From: Flavobacterium filum DSM 17961
GTDB lineage: Bacteria; Bacteroidota; Bacteroidia; Flavobacteriales; Flavobacteriaceae
Direction of reading: 5' to 3'
DNA: 64,000 nucleotides
Assembly: GCF_000425465.1 (NCBI RefSeq)
Contig: NZ_AUDM01000013.1
Coordinates: 1-64,000 of the forward strand
The notes below the pieces were generated by a model, which made no database searches, was not told where the DNA came from, and saw only the letters and a program-made list of their open reading frames with translations. A program made the translations under genes and the position numbers. This document shows, in pieces, positions 1 through 11,599 of the stretch; position 1 is the stretch's first letter, and every line of letters starts with the position of its first letter.

Positions 1-1850
1 ACAGAAGTTTCAACTACATCCACAGTTGGAGCATCTGGCGAACCATGATTAACCAATACATCTGTGTTAGTCGCAACAGTAGCCGCTTCACGTCCTTGAG
101 CAAATATAGAAAGTGCAAAGTTAGGAGCAGTTGAATAGCCTGTTGGCGATACAATTCCGTTGGCAATAGCAATATAGGTTTCACCCTCAGCTAAAGTAGT
201 AGTTAAGTTATATAAACTCTCAGCAGCAGAAGTACTGTTACCTGGAGCCACATCAATACTTAAGGCCACTCCGGCAGGTACATCCACAAATGGAGTAGCC
301 GTTCTAAAAGCAAAGTCATCTAATAAAATTTCACCGTTTACATATACGTCAACAGTAGTAGCCGCTAAATCAGGTGAATTGTGAATTACTTGTAAACGTG
401 CAGTAGGTGTTTCTATTAAAGGTAGAGGAATTAGTGGACCTCCAACAGCTCTCGCCACCCATAATCCAAAACCGGGACCATCACTGTTTTGTGAAGGGTC
501 TAAAAATCCACTCGCCACAACTGTTACTGCATCAAAATTCAAAAATAAGTCAGCTAAAGGAGCAGAATAGGTAGCCACTGTAGTTGCTCCACTTTCATCT
601 CTAACATCTATTATATAATTTGCAGTAAGTAATTCTAAATAAGAAGAAAAATTACCGTAGGATAAGTTGTTAACTAATGTTCCTGCTGGTACAGAAGTTT
701 CCACTACATCTACAGTAGGTGCATCCGTTGAACCATGAAAAACAATAACATCAGTATTATCTCCGTTGGATGTTCCCTCACGACCACCGGTTAAAATGTT
801 TAAACCAAAAGGAGTATTCGGACTATATCCCGTGGGTGAAATAATACCATTTGCAATGGCAATATACGTTTGAGAAGGTGCTAAAGTGGTTGTTGCAGTA
901 AATAATGTTTCAGCTACTGAACTACTATTACTTGGTGCAATGTCTATGGTAATAGCAACACCCGCAGGAGCATCAATAAAAGGAGTAGCCGTTCTGAAAG
1001 TAATATCATTTAACAAAATTTCACCATTAAGATAAACATCTACCGTAGAAGCGGCTAAATCAGGTGAATTGTGAATCACTTGCAAACGTGCTGTAGGGTT
1101 GTGAAACAAAGGCAATTCTAAAAGCGGTCCGCCTGAAGCTTTCGCCACCCACAATCCAAAACCGGGACCATCACTGTTTTGTGAAGGGTCTAAAAATCCA
1201 CTCGCTACAACAGTAACCGCATCAAAATTCAAAAATAAGTCAGCTAAAGGAGCAGAATAGGTAGCAACAGTGTTGGTGCCACTTGCATCACGAATAGCCA
1301 AAACATAATTGGCAGTAGTCAACTCTAAATAAGAAGAGAAGTTGCCATAAGCTATATCATTAACAATTGTTCCGGCTGGCACAGACAATTCAACAACATC
1401 TACAGCAGGAGCATCAGGTGAACCATGAAAAACAATTACATCTGTATTGTCTCCGTTAGACGTTCCCTCACGGCCTCCAACTAATACATTAATCCCAAAG
1501 GGTTGATTCGCAGCATAACCACTGGTCGAAACAATACCGTTCGCAACTAAAATATACGTCTCAAATTCAGTCAACGTAGTGGTTAAATTGTAAAAGCCAT
1601 CATTTACTGATGAACTTGACGAAGGGGCAACATCTATCGAAATAGGTACACCTGCAGGTACATCAACAAATGGGGTAGCTGTTCTAAAATGAAAGTTATC
1701 CAACAATAACTCACCATCCAAATAGACATCTACAGAAGCGGCAGCCAAGTCAGGTGAATTATGGATCACTTGAACCCTCGCTGTTTGTGCCATACTCGTC
1801 ATACTCACACAGACCAGTAAAAGCCAAATTAAATTAGTAATTCTTTTCAT
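1..1850 (-). CDS. Secreted DUF4397 repeat protein (C-terminal end beyond window)
   Basis: The frame is open from an ATG at 1850 to the window edge, giving about 616 residues without a stop. It begins with a signal peptide (MKRITNLIWLLLVCVSM, likely cleavage before QTARVQ). Three copies of a DUF4397-type unit start at residues 24, 254 and 484, each opening with AR(V/L)QVIHNSPDLA and containing a FRTATPF(V/I)D(V/A)PAG segment and a second half-unit with HGS(P/T)DAP(A/T)VDVVE. The unit is 230 residues (690 bp), and stretches of the DNA are identical between copies, for example 463-515 against 1153-1205. Such Bacteroidota proteins are surface or exported adhesin-like proteins and often end in a type IX secretion signal, which would lie outside this window. 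The exact function is unknown. Confidence 0.9.
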   Translation of the reverse strand, partial: MKRITNLIWLLLVCVSMTSMAQTARVQVIHNSPDLAAASVDVYLDGELLLDNFHFRTATPFVDVPAGVPISIDVAPSSSSSVNDGFYNLTTTLTEFETYILVANGIVSTSGYAANQPFGINVLVGGREGTSNGDNTDVIVFHGSPDAPAVDVVELSVPAGTIVNDIAYGNFSSYLELTTANYVLAIRDASGTNTVATYSAPLADLFLNFDAVTVVASGFLDPSQNSDGPGFGLWVAKASGGPLLELPLFHNPTARLQVIHNSPDLAASTVDVYLNGEILLNDITFRTATPFIDAPAGVAITIDIAPSNSSSVAETLFTATTTLAPSQTYIAIANGIISPTGYSPNTPFGLNILTGGREGTSNGDNTDVIVFHGSTDAPTVDVVETSVPAGTLVNNLSYGNFSSYLELLTANYIIDVRDESGATTVATYSAPLADLFLNFDAVTVVASGFLDPSQNSDGPGFGLWVARAVGGPLIPLPLIETPTARLQVIHNSPDLAATTVDVYVNGEILLDDFAFRTATPFVDVPAGVALSIDVAPGNSTSAAESLYNLTTTLAEGETYIAIANGIVSPTGYSTAPNFALSIFAQGREAATVATNTDVLVNHGSPDAPTVDVVETS

Positions 1851-2138
1851 GCTATATTGATTTTTTGTTTAAGATTATAAAGTTAATGATAAACAAAAAA
1901 AAGAAGGACTAATTTAACGTTTGTTAGTGGATTTTTAACAATTGTTATTTTTTATAAGTAATTATAAATGAGGAAATAAAAGTGAATAATAGTTGTTAAA
2001 TTTACCATTTTACAATATATTTAAATAATAATTTTGTTTATTTATTGTTTAATATTATTAAACAAATAATATAAAATTGTGAAATGTAGGCTTTAATGTT
2101 TAGCAAAATTGAAGAATCTAAGTTGAATTGAAGCTTTT
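1851..2138. other. AT-rich intergenic region with two palindromes
   Basis: This gap of about 290 bases upstream of the DUF4397 gene has no credible reading frame. It holds a 12-bp palindrome TAACAATTGTTA (1936-1947) and an inverted repeat with 9-bp arms TTGTTTAAT and ATTAAACAA at 2045-2065. They could be regulatory sites for the DUF4397 gene, but in such AT-rich DNA they may be chance. I see no clear TAnnTTTG promoter on the minus strand here. Confidence 0.3.
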
Positions 2139-2492
2139 CTAACTTCTCAAAATCTTGTTCATGGCTTTGCCTTTTGCTAATTCATCAATCAGCTTGTCTA
2201 AATAACGTATTTTTTGCATCAACGGATCCGTAATTTCTTCTACACGATACCCACAAATAACACCGGTAATTTTATGAACATTTGGGTGAAGCAGTGGAGC
2301 ATTTCCAAAAAAATCTTCAAAATTTGTTTGTTCCTCCATCACTTTTTGTAAACTAACTTCATCATAGCCGGTTAACCAAAAAATAATTTCATCTACTTCC
2401 GCTTGCGTACGATTTTTTTTAACCGCTTTGTTAACATAGTGCGGATAAACAGAAGCAAAAGACATTTTAAAAACGCGGGTGTTTGGATTCAT
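2139..2492 (-). CDS. DUF2200 family protein
   Basis: A 117-residue soluble protein. The segment [20 protein letters not shown] followed by [12 protein letters not shown] is the recognisable core of the DUF2200 family, a widespread family of small proteins of unknown function. The length matches the family. It lies 46 bases downstream of the next gene on the same strand (start codon 3447), so the two may share a transcript. No catalytic residues can be assigned. Confidence 0.85.
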   Translation of the reverse strand: MNPNTRVFKMSFASVYPHYVNKAVKKNRTQAEVDEIIFWLTGYDEVSLQKVMEEQTNFEDFFGNAPLLHPNVHKITGVICGYRVEEITDPLMQKIRYLDKLIDELAKGKAMNKILRS

Positions 2493-2538
2493 TATACGAT
2501 AAAAACGTTACTAAAGAGTAGAGTATAAATTAAATAAA

Positions 2539-3447
2539 TTAAAATTTAAAACTATATTCTAGGTTTGCAATGAAACTTCTTGTTAAGCCATCTGGCCGAG
2601 TATCTCTCACCATAAAAGGCATTCCTAAATTTAGTTGAATATCACTTTTGCTATTAATTTTATAATCTAAATAAACATTTCCATTCAATGTGATTCCTTG
2701 TGAACCTTTAATTTCTCTTTCAATATTTAATTCATCTTTATATTTATCGTTCGCCAAATGATAAATGGGTAAGATGCTTGGGGTAAGTTTAAGTTTTGAA
2801 GTCAAATCAAAAGGATAGGATACTCTTATTAACACATCTCCACTTCTAATAAATCCTCTTGTAGATTGAAAAGAACTAATTTCTGATTGTAATGGAAAAT
2901 CAGATGCCAAAAATTCATTATCATTTTGCGTCAGAGGTTGTTGAAGTGCAGCAACAAATTGAAATTTTTTAATTTCATAACCAAAACCCAATAACAAGTC
3001 AAATGTACCTAAACTCGATTGATAATCCATAGGTAGAGGCAAGTCACCTTCTTTGTTAGTAGAATTATTTAATGGAATTTTAGCTCCAAATGTAACTTTA
3101 GCTTTTTCATTTATTTTATAATTAGCATTTACATAGAGGTCTGAAAGACCAAAAGTTGAAATTCCATTTCCGTTTTGTGCCAATGTTGTTAGCTTAGTAT
3201 TAAGGACAAATCGATTATTCAATTGTCTGTTGTATTCTACATAATTACCATATACCGTAATTGAGTTGTCTGCATTTCCATAAAAAGCTCCAAATTTTAC
3301 TTGGTTTTTAAATTCATTTATACTGTCTGCACTATTGGGTTTAAAAGTGCTTATTGTACAAAATCCAGCATCACTACAACCTTGACCATAAAAATGATTC
3401 CAATTAAAGAGAACCATCAACAATAAAATAATTTTCAAATTTTTCAT
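2539..3447 (-). CDS. Putative outer-membrane beta-barrel protein
   Basis: A 302-residue protein with a signal peptide (MKNLKIILLLMVLFNWNHFYGQ) followed by GCSDAGFCTI, a cysteine pair near the mature N terminus. The rest alternates polar and hydrophobic residues in strand-length runs (VKFGAFYG, ITVYGNYVEYN, VTFGAKIPL, FDLLLGFGYEI) and ends in an aromatic residue (NLEYSFKF). These are features of outer-membrane beta-barrels of the porin or phenol-degradation MetA-like transporter type. The substrate is unknown; the call rests on composition and pattern. Confidence 0.65.
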   Translation of the reverse strand: MKNLKIILLLMVLFNWNHFYGQGCSDAGFCTISTFKPNSADSINEFKNQVKFGAFYGNADNSITVYGNYVEYNRQLNNRFVLNTKLTTLAQNGNGISTFGLSDLYVNANYKINEKAKVTFGAKIPLNNSTNKEGDLPLPMDYQSSLGTFDLLLGFGYEIKKFQFVAALQQPLTQNDNEFLASDFPLQSEISSFQSTRGFIRSGDVLIRVSYPFDLTSKLKLTPSILPIYHLANDKYKDELNIEREIKGSQGITLNGNVYLDYKINSKSDIQLNLGMPFMVRDTRPDGLTRSFIANLEYSFKF

Positions 3448-3680
3448 ATCATTTTTTTTAAGAGCTAATTTCGATAATTGAATGTCGATATATTATTTTT
3501 TAATTCAATTTTAACGTTTCTCTTTATCAAAAAGTATTTTTTTTTGAAAAAATTTAAATTATAAGAGTATTGATTAAAACTTAAAATAAAACTTTTTTGA
3601 GCAATATCAAAAATCAACAGTTTGTTAATAACTTATACACTTTGGAATGAGTTAAGTTTTAAAAATCCTTTCAAAAAACG

Positions 3681-3688
3681 TATATTTG
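3681..3688 (+). promoter_or_regulatory. -7 promoter element (TATATTTG) of gyrB
   Basis: TATATTTG matches the Bacteroidota -7 consensus TAnnTTTG and sits 34 bases before the gyrB ATG. A TTTG at 3641-3644 is too far upstream to be a standard -33 box. Confidence 0.6.
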
Positions 3689-3698
3689 CGTGTTTTAG

Positions 3699-6660
<2,962 letters not shown>

Positions 6661-6680
6661 ATATTTTAAACTAGAATAAA

Positions 6681-7616
6681 ATGAAAGTTACTATTGTTGG
6701 AGCAGGAAATGTGGGAGCCACTTGTGCTGACGCAATTGCTTACAGAAGAATTGCCAGCGAAATTGTATTGTTAGACATCCGTGAAGGTTTTGCAGAAGGT
6801 AAAGCACTTGACATCATGCAAACTCAAACAACTTTAGGATTTAATACTAAAGTATCAGGAAGTACAAACGATTATTCAAAAACAGCCGGAAGTGATGTGG
6901 TAGTGATAACATCAGGAATCCCAAGAAAACCGGGAATGACTCGTGAAGAATTAATCGGAATTAATGCCGGAATTGTAAAATCTGTAGCCGAAAGTTTATT
7001 GCAACATTCTCCAAACGCAATTGTAGTAGTGGTTTCTAATCCAATGGATACCATGACCTATTTAACCTTAAAAGCGACCGGTTTACCAAAAAACAGAATC
7101 ATCGGAATGGGTGGAGCATTAGATTCATCTCGTTTTAAATGTTACCTGTCAAAAGCATTAGACAAACCGGCAAATGATATTCAAGGGATGGTAATCGGTG
7201 GTCATGGTGATACTACAATGATTCCTTTAACTCGTTTAGCCTCTTATAATGGTGTACCTGTATCAGAATTTTTATCGCAAGAAGAATTAGATAAAGTGGC
7301 TGCTGATACAATGGTGGGTGGAGCAACATTAACCGCTTTACTAGGAACTTCAGCTTGGTATGCTCCCGGTGCTTCGGTTGCTTATTTAGTTGATAGTATT
7401 TTAAATGACCAAAAGAAAATGATTCCTTGTTCAGTGTTTTTAGAAGGTGAATACGGACAAAATGATATTTGTATTGGTGTACCTTGTATTATAGGTAAAA
7501 ATGGAGTTGAAAAAATTGTTGATATAGCTTTAAATGACGATGAAAAAGCTAAATTCGCCAAAAGTGCAGATGCAGTTAGAGCAATGAACGGTGATTTAAA
7601 ATCTGTTTTAGCATAA
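6681..7616 (+). CDS. mdh: Malate dehydrogenase
   Basis: A 311-residue NAD-dependent malate dehydrogenase of the lactate/malate family, interconverting malate and oxaloacetate in the TCA cycle. Visible features are the Rossmann glycine loop VGAGNVGATCAD at residues 5-16, the acidic end of strand 2 (IVLLDIREG) that selects NAD, the substrate-binding arginine loop IPRKPGMTR, and the catalytic histidine in IGGHGDTTMIP. The length fits the LDH-like MDH subgroup. A strong hairpin terminator follows the stop codon. Confidence 0.96.
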   Translation: MKVTIVGAGNVGATCADAIAYRRIASEIVLLDIREGFAEGKALDIMQTQTTLGFNTKVSGSTNDYSKTAGSDVVVITSGIPRKPGMTREELIGINAGIVKSVAESLLQHSPNAIVVVVSNPMDTMTYLTLKATGLPKNRIIGMGGALDSSRFKCYLSKALDKPANDIQGMVIGGHGDTTMIPLTRLASYNGVPVSEFLSQEELDKVAADTMVGGATLTALLGTSAWYAPGASVAYLVDSILNDQKKMIPCSVFLEGEYGQNDICIGVPCIIGKNGVEKIVDIALNDDEKAKFAKSADAVRAMNGDLKSVLA

Positions 7617-7640
7617 CTAAAGTTATAGAATAGTATGAAA

Positions 7641-7666
7641 AGACTGCTTAGGCAGTCTTTTTTTTT
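7641..7666 (+). terminator. Rho-independent terminator after mdh
   Basis: AGACTGC (7641-7647) and GCAGTCT (7652-7658) form a 7-bp stem with loop TTAG, followed by an uninterrupted run of T. Confidence 0.9.
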
Positions 7667-7684
7667 GAGATTATGCCTAAATTA

Positions 7685-7716
7685 ATTGGTTAATCTTATT
7701 CAGAATTATATATTTG
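7685..7716 (+). promoter_or_regulatory. Promoter of secDF (TTGG at -33, TATATTTG at -7)
   Basis: TTGG at 7685-7688 and TATATTTG at 7709-7716 are separated by 20 bases, a good match to the Bacteroidota TTTG / TAnnTTTG promoter. It predicts a transcript start near 7720 and a leader of about 85 bases before secDF. Confidence 0.75.
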
Positions 7717-7729
7717 CACGTTTTATAAA

Positions 7730-7795
7730 ATGGCAAGAAGTCTCAATTTTTCTTTCCATTTGATAATCAAAAACATAACCAACAAAATTAATTAA
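7730..7795 (+). CDS. Short upstream reading frame in the secDF leader (doubtful)
   Basis: A 21-codon frame (MARSLNFSFHLIIKN... ) lies between the predicted transcript start and secDF and ends 11 bases before the secDF ATG. It starts about 10 bases from the predicted transcript start. In other bacteria secDF or secA can be controlled by translated leader peptides, so the arrangement is noted, but I know no relative of this peptide and it may be chance. Confidence 0.2.
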   Translation: MARSLNFSFHLIIKNITNKIN

Positions 7796-7806
7796 TTCGA
7801 GTAATA

Positions 7807-10770
7807 ATGCAGAGTAAAGGACTTATTAAATTTTTCGCAATTTTATTTGCATTGGTATGTATTTACCAACTTTCTTTCACATTTGTGGCCAACAAGGTTA
7901 AAGCGGATGCAAAAGCTTTCGCAGGTAATGACCTTACGAAAGAAGTAAAATATTTAGACTCTATCGGTAGAGAAAAAGTATTTAACTTAGGTTTTGCCAG
8001 CTACACTTATAATGAAGTAAAAGATAAACAAATTAATAAAGGTCTTGACCTTGAAGGTGGTATTAACGTAATCCTTCAAATTTCTGTGAAAGACATTTTA
8101 AAAGGATTATCTAACAATTCTCAAGATCCTGTTTTCAATAAAGCTTTAGCAGATGCAACGGCTAATCAAAAAGGAAATCAAACCTATTTAGATGCCTTTT
8201 TTGAGGCTTTTGAAGCAGAATCAAAAGGAAAAGTAAAATTATCTTCTCCTGATATTTTCTTCAATAAAAATTTTGATACTGAAATTACAGGTAAAACATC
8301 TGAAAATGAAGTAAAAGCAATCTTAAGAAGAAAAGTAAACGAATCTACATTAAGTGCTTTTGAAGTATTAAGAAAAAGGATAGATAAATTTGGTGTTACG
8401 CAACCAAATATCCAACAATTAGGAGAAACAGGTAGAATTTTAGTAGAATTACCAGGAGCAAAAGATGTTGACCGGATTAAGAAATTATTACAAAGTACTG
8501 CTCAATTAGAGTTTTGGGAAGCCTATAAATTTGAAGAAGTGGCTCAGTATATCGGTAGTGTAAATGAAGCATTAAAAGCTACTGAAGTAAAAGTTGATGT
8601 AAAAGAAACAGAGAAAGCTAAAACAGGAATTGATTCATTGTTAACAGATGTTGCAAAAGATTCTACTGCAACAACAAAAGGAAATAATCCTTTCTTTGAT
8701 AAAATGATTTCGTATGGTGGCGGACCAATTGTTGGTTATTTTGCTCCTAAAGATACCGCCAAGATTGGTGAGTATTTGAGAAGAGATGCTATGAAAGCAA
8801 TGTTAACTCCTGAATTGCGTTATGTTAGATTCTTATGGGGAAAACCTACCACAATTACAAATGACAAAAAAGAACAAGTTGAAGCGATTGAATTATATGC
8901 TTTAAAAGGAAATCGCTCAAATGAAGCTCCAATCAGTGGAGGAGTAGTAGTTGATGCCAGAGATTCTTTTGACCAATTTGGTAAGCCATCTGTAACCATG
9001 CAAATGAATGGAAAAGGAGCTAAACAATGGGAAGATTTAACGGGTAAAGCGTACACTGATAAAAGCAGCATTGCTATTGTTTTAGATAATATCGTATATT
9101 CTGCACCAGGTGTTTCTTCTGGTCCAATTGCTGGTGGACGTTCAGAAATTTCAGGTTCTTTTACCATTGATGAAACAAAAGATTTAGCCAACGTATTAAG
9201 AGCCGGTAAATTACCTGCTGCTGCTGATATCGTTCAATCAGATGTGGTTGGACCTTCTTTAGGTCAAGAAGCGATTGATAACGGTATGTTATCGTTTATT
9301 ATCGGAATGTTGTTAGTTGTTGTATGGATGATTCTTTATTATGGTAAAGCGGGTGTTTATGCTAATATTTCTTTACTTGTAAATATTTTATTCATCTTCG
9401 GTATTTTAGCCAGTTTAGGAGCTGTACTTACTTTACCAGGTATTGCCGGTATCGTTTTAACTATTGGTATGGCAGTTGATGCTAACGTAATTATCTTTGA
9501 AAGAGCTAAAGAAGAACTTGATGCCGGTAAAACGTTGGAGGAATCTGTAAACTATGCATTCACATGGAAAGGGGCTATGTCATCTATCTTTGATGCTAAC
9601 ATTACTACGGCTTTAACAGCAATTATTCTTTTGGTATTCGGAACAGGACCAATTAAAGGTTTTGCAACAACGTTGTTAATTGGTATTGGAACTTCTTTAT
9701 TTACATCAATTTTCATCACACGATTAATGTTGGATTGGAGTTTAACTAAAAAACAAAATTTGACTTTCTCAACTCCAATGACACATAATTGGTTTAAGAA
9801 TATGAATGTAGATTTCCTAAGTAAAAAGAAAGTAGCCTACGCAATTTCAAGTGTCTTAGTAATCGTATCCTTAGTATCATTATTCTTTATCAACGGATTA
9901 AACCAAGGAGTTGATTTTGTGGGTGGACGTACTTTCCAAATCCGTTTTGCAAATGAAGTTAAAGCAGCCGAAATAAGTTCTGCTTTAACAGAGGCTTTCG
10001 GAACGAACGTAGAAGCAAAAACTTTTGGTACTGATAATCAGTTGAAAATTACAACTAAATATAAAGTTAACGAAGAGGGTGAAGGTATTGATACAGAAGT
10101 GAACCAAAAATTATATGAAGGTTTAAAATCCTATTTCCCAACTACTTCTTATGAAGAGTTTGTAACAAATTATGATGGTAAAGAAATAGGAGTTTTACAA
10201 GCATCTAAAGTAGGGCCAACTATTGCTGAAGATATCAAAACCAACTCTTATTGGGCTGTACTAGGATCTTTATTAGTTGTGTTTTTATATTTATTAATCA
10301 GCTTCAGAAAATGGCAATTCTCTCTTGGTGCTGTAGGTGCAGTATTCCATGATGTGATTATTGTTTTAGGGGTTTATTCTTTATTCTGGAAATACTTACC
10401 ATTTAACATGGAAATTGATCAAGCGTTTATTGCTGCAATTCTAACGGTAATTGGTTATTCTTTGAATGATACAGTAATTGTATTTGACCGTGTTCGTGAA
10501 TATTTAAATGATCATGAAGGTGGTACTTTCAATCAGGTTGTGAATAAAGCTTTAAATACTACAATCAGTAGAACAATCAATACTTCATTAACAACTTTAA
10601 TCGTTTTGTTTGCAATATTTATTCTTGGTGGAGAAACCATTAGAGGGTTTGTATTCGCTATTCTAGTAGGTATTTTGGTAGGTACATATTCATCTTTATT
10701 CATTGCAACGCCAATTATGGCTGATACAATAAATAAACAAGATAAAAATAAATCAAATCCTGAAGCATAA
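7807..10770 (+). CDS. secDF: SecDF protein-export membrane protein (fusion)
   Basis: A 987-residue fusion of SecD and SecF, the proton-driven accessory of the SecYEG translocase in the inner membrane. It begins with a transmembrane anchor (GLIKFFAILFALVCIYQLSF), followed by the SecD signature NKGLDLEGGINVILQI, periplasmic domains, and a SecD membrane bundle with GIAGIVLTIGMAVDANVIIFER. The SecF half restarts near residue 680 (VAYAISSVLVIVSLVSLFFI, NQGVDFVGGRTFQIRF) and contains AAILTVIGYSLNDTVIVFDRVRE. Fused SecDF is standard in Bacteroidota. It is transcribed alone between two terminators. Confidence 0.96.
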   Translation: MQSKGLIKFFAILFALVCIYQLSFTFVANKVKADAKAFAGNDLTKEVKYLDSIGREKVFNLGFASYTYNEVKDKQINKGLDLEGGINVILQISVKDILKGLSNNSQDPVFNKALADATANQKGNQTYLDAFFEAFEAESKGKVKLSSPDIFFNKNFDTEITGKTSENEVKAILRRKVNESTLSAFEVLRKRIDKFGVTQPNIQQLGETGRILVELPGAKDVDRIKKLLQSTAQLEFWEAYKFEEVAQYIGSVNEALKATEVKVDVKETEKAKTGIDSLLTDVAKDSTATTKGNNPFFDKMISYGGGPIVGYFAPKDTAKIGEYLRRDAMKAMLTPELRYVRFLWGKPTTITNDKKEQVEAIELYALKGNRSNEAPISGGVVVDARDSFDQFGKPSVTMQMNGKGAKQWEDLTGKAYTDKSSIAIVLDNIVYSAPGVSSGPIAGGRSEISGSFTIDETKDLANVLRAGKLPAAADIVQSDVVGPSLGQEAIDNGMLSFIIGMLLVVVWMILYYGKAGVYANISLLVNILFIFGILASLGAVLTLPGIAGIVLTIGMAVDANVIIFERAKEELDAGKTLEESVNYAFTWKGAMSSIFDANITTALTAIILLVFGTGPIKGFATTLLIGIGTSLFTSIFITRLMLDWSLTKKQNLTFSTPMTHNWFKNMNVDFLSKKKVAYAISSVLVIVSLVSLFFINGLNQGVDFVGGRTFQIRFANEVKAAEISSALTEAFGTNVEAKTFGTDNQLKITTKYKVNEEGEGIDTEVNQKLYEGLKSYFPTTSYEEFVTNYDGKEIGVLQASKVGPTIAEDIKTNSYWAVLGSLLVVFLYLLISFRKWQFSLGAVGAVFHDVIIVLGVYSLFWKYLPFNMEIDQAFIAAILTVIGYSLNDTVIVFDRVREYLNDHEGGTFNQVVNKALNTTISRTINTSLTTLIVLFAIFILGGETIRGFVFAILVGILVGTYSSLFIATPIMADTINKQDKNKSNPEA

Positions 10771-10796
10771 TTTCAGAATTGTTCATAAACAAAAAA

Positions 10797-10823
10797 AACC
10801 AATCGAAAGATTGGTTTTTTTGT
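10797..10823. terminator. Bidirectional terminator between secDF and the LOG gene
   Basis: AACCAATC (10797-10804), loop GAAA, GATTGGTT (10809-10816), with an A run on the left and a T run on the right, so it can end transcripts from both sides. Confidence 0.9.
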
Positions 10824-10842
10824 TTTTAATGGAAAATATGAA

Positions 10843-11568
10843 TTAGAAATTCGGACTCAAATTGTATTTTTTGTAGAAACGATCTAATTCTTCAACAACT
10901 TCTTCTTCCGTATCAACAACTTTTATCAGATTCATGTCTTCCGGACTGGCATTCTTTTGCTTATCAATCATCACATTTTTAATCCAATCAATCAATCCGG
11001 ACCAATATTCAGTTCCAACCAATATAATTGGGAATTTACCAATCTTTTTTGTTTGAATCAAGGTTACTGCTTCAAATAATTCATCTAAGGTTCCAAATCC
11101 ACCCGGCATTACTACAAATCCTTGTGAATATTTCACAAACATAACTTTGCGAACAAAGAAATAATCAAAATTCAAATTTTTATCTTTATCAATATACGGA
11201 TTGAAATGTTGCTCAAATGGCAATTCAATATTCAATCCCACCGAAGTTCCTTCTCCACGATGAGCCCCTTTATTTCCGGCTTCCATAATTCCGGGGCCAC
11301 CACCGGTAATCACACCATATCCGGCTTTACTGATTTTAAAAGCAATACGTTCAGCTAATTCATAATATTTATCTTCCGGTTTTGTTCTTGCTGAACCAAA
11401 AATGGATACACAAGGCCCAATTCTAGACATACTTTCATATCCGTTTACAAACTCGGACATGATTTTAAAAATCGCCCAAGAGTCATTGGTTCGTATTTCA
11501 TTCCAAGTTTTTTGTTTGAACTTATCTTGGATTCTGTGATCTTCATTTTCGTACTGATCTACTGCCAT
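10843..11568 (-). CDS. LOG family protein (TIGR00730, Rossmann fold)
   Basis: A 241-residue protein with both signatures of the lysine-decarboxylase-like LOG family: GGGPGIMEAGNKGA and PGGFGTLDELFEA. Characterised members are nucleoside 5'-monophosphate phosphoribohydrolases that release a base from nucleotides; the older label 'lysine decarboxylase' is wrong for this group. It follows uvrA with a 31-base gap and no terminator in between, so it is probably the second gene of a uvrA transcript. Confidence 0.88.
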   Translation of the reverse strand: MAVDQYENEDHRIQDKFKQKTWNEIRTNDSWAIFKIMSEFVNGYESMSRIGPCVSIFGSARTKPEDKYYELAERIAFKISKAGYGVITGGGPGIMEAGNKGAHRGEGTSVGLNIELPFEQHFNPYIDKDKNLNFDYFFVRKVMFVKYSQGFVVMPGGFGTLDELFEAVTLIQTKKIGKFPIILVGTEYWSGLIDWIKNVMIDKQKNASPEDMNLIKVVDTEEEVVEELDRFYKKYNLSPNF

Positions 11569-11599
11569 TTTTCTTTTCTTTTAAAATTAAACAAACGTG

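Noticed and set aside
3595..3660. TTATACACT-like DnaA box upstream of gyrB, suggesting an origin
   Set aside because: Only one imperfect box is seen, with no cluster, no unwinding element and no dnaA nearby.
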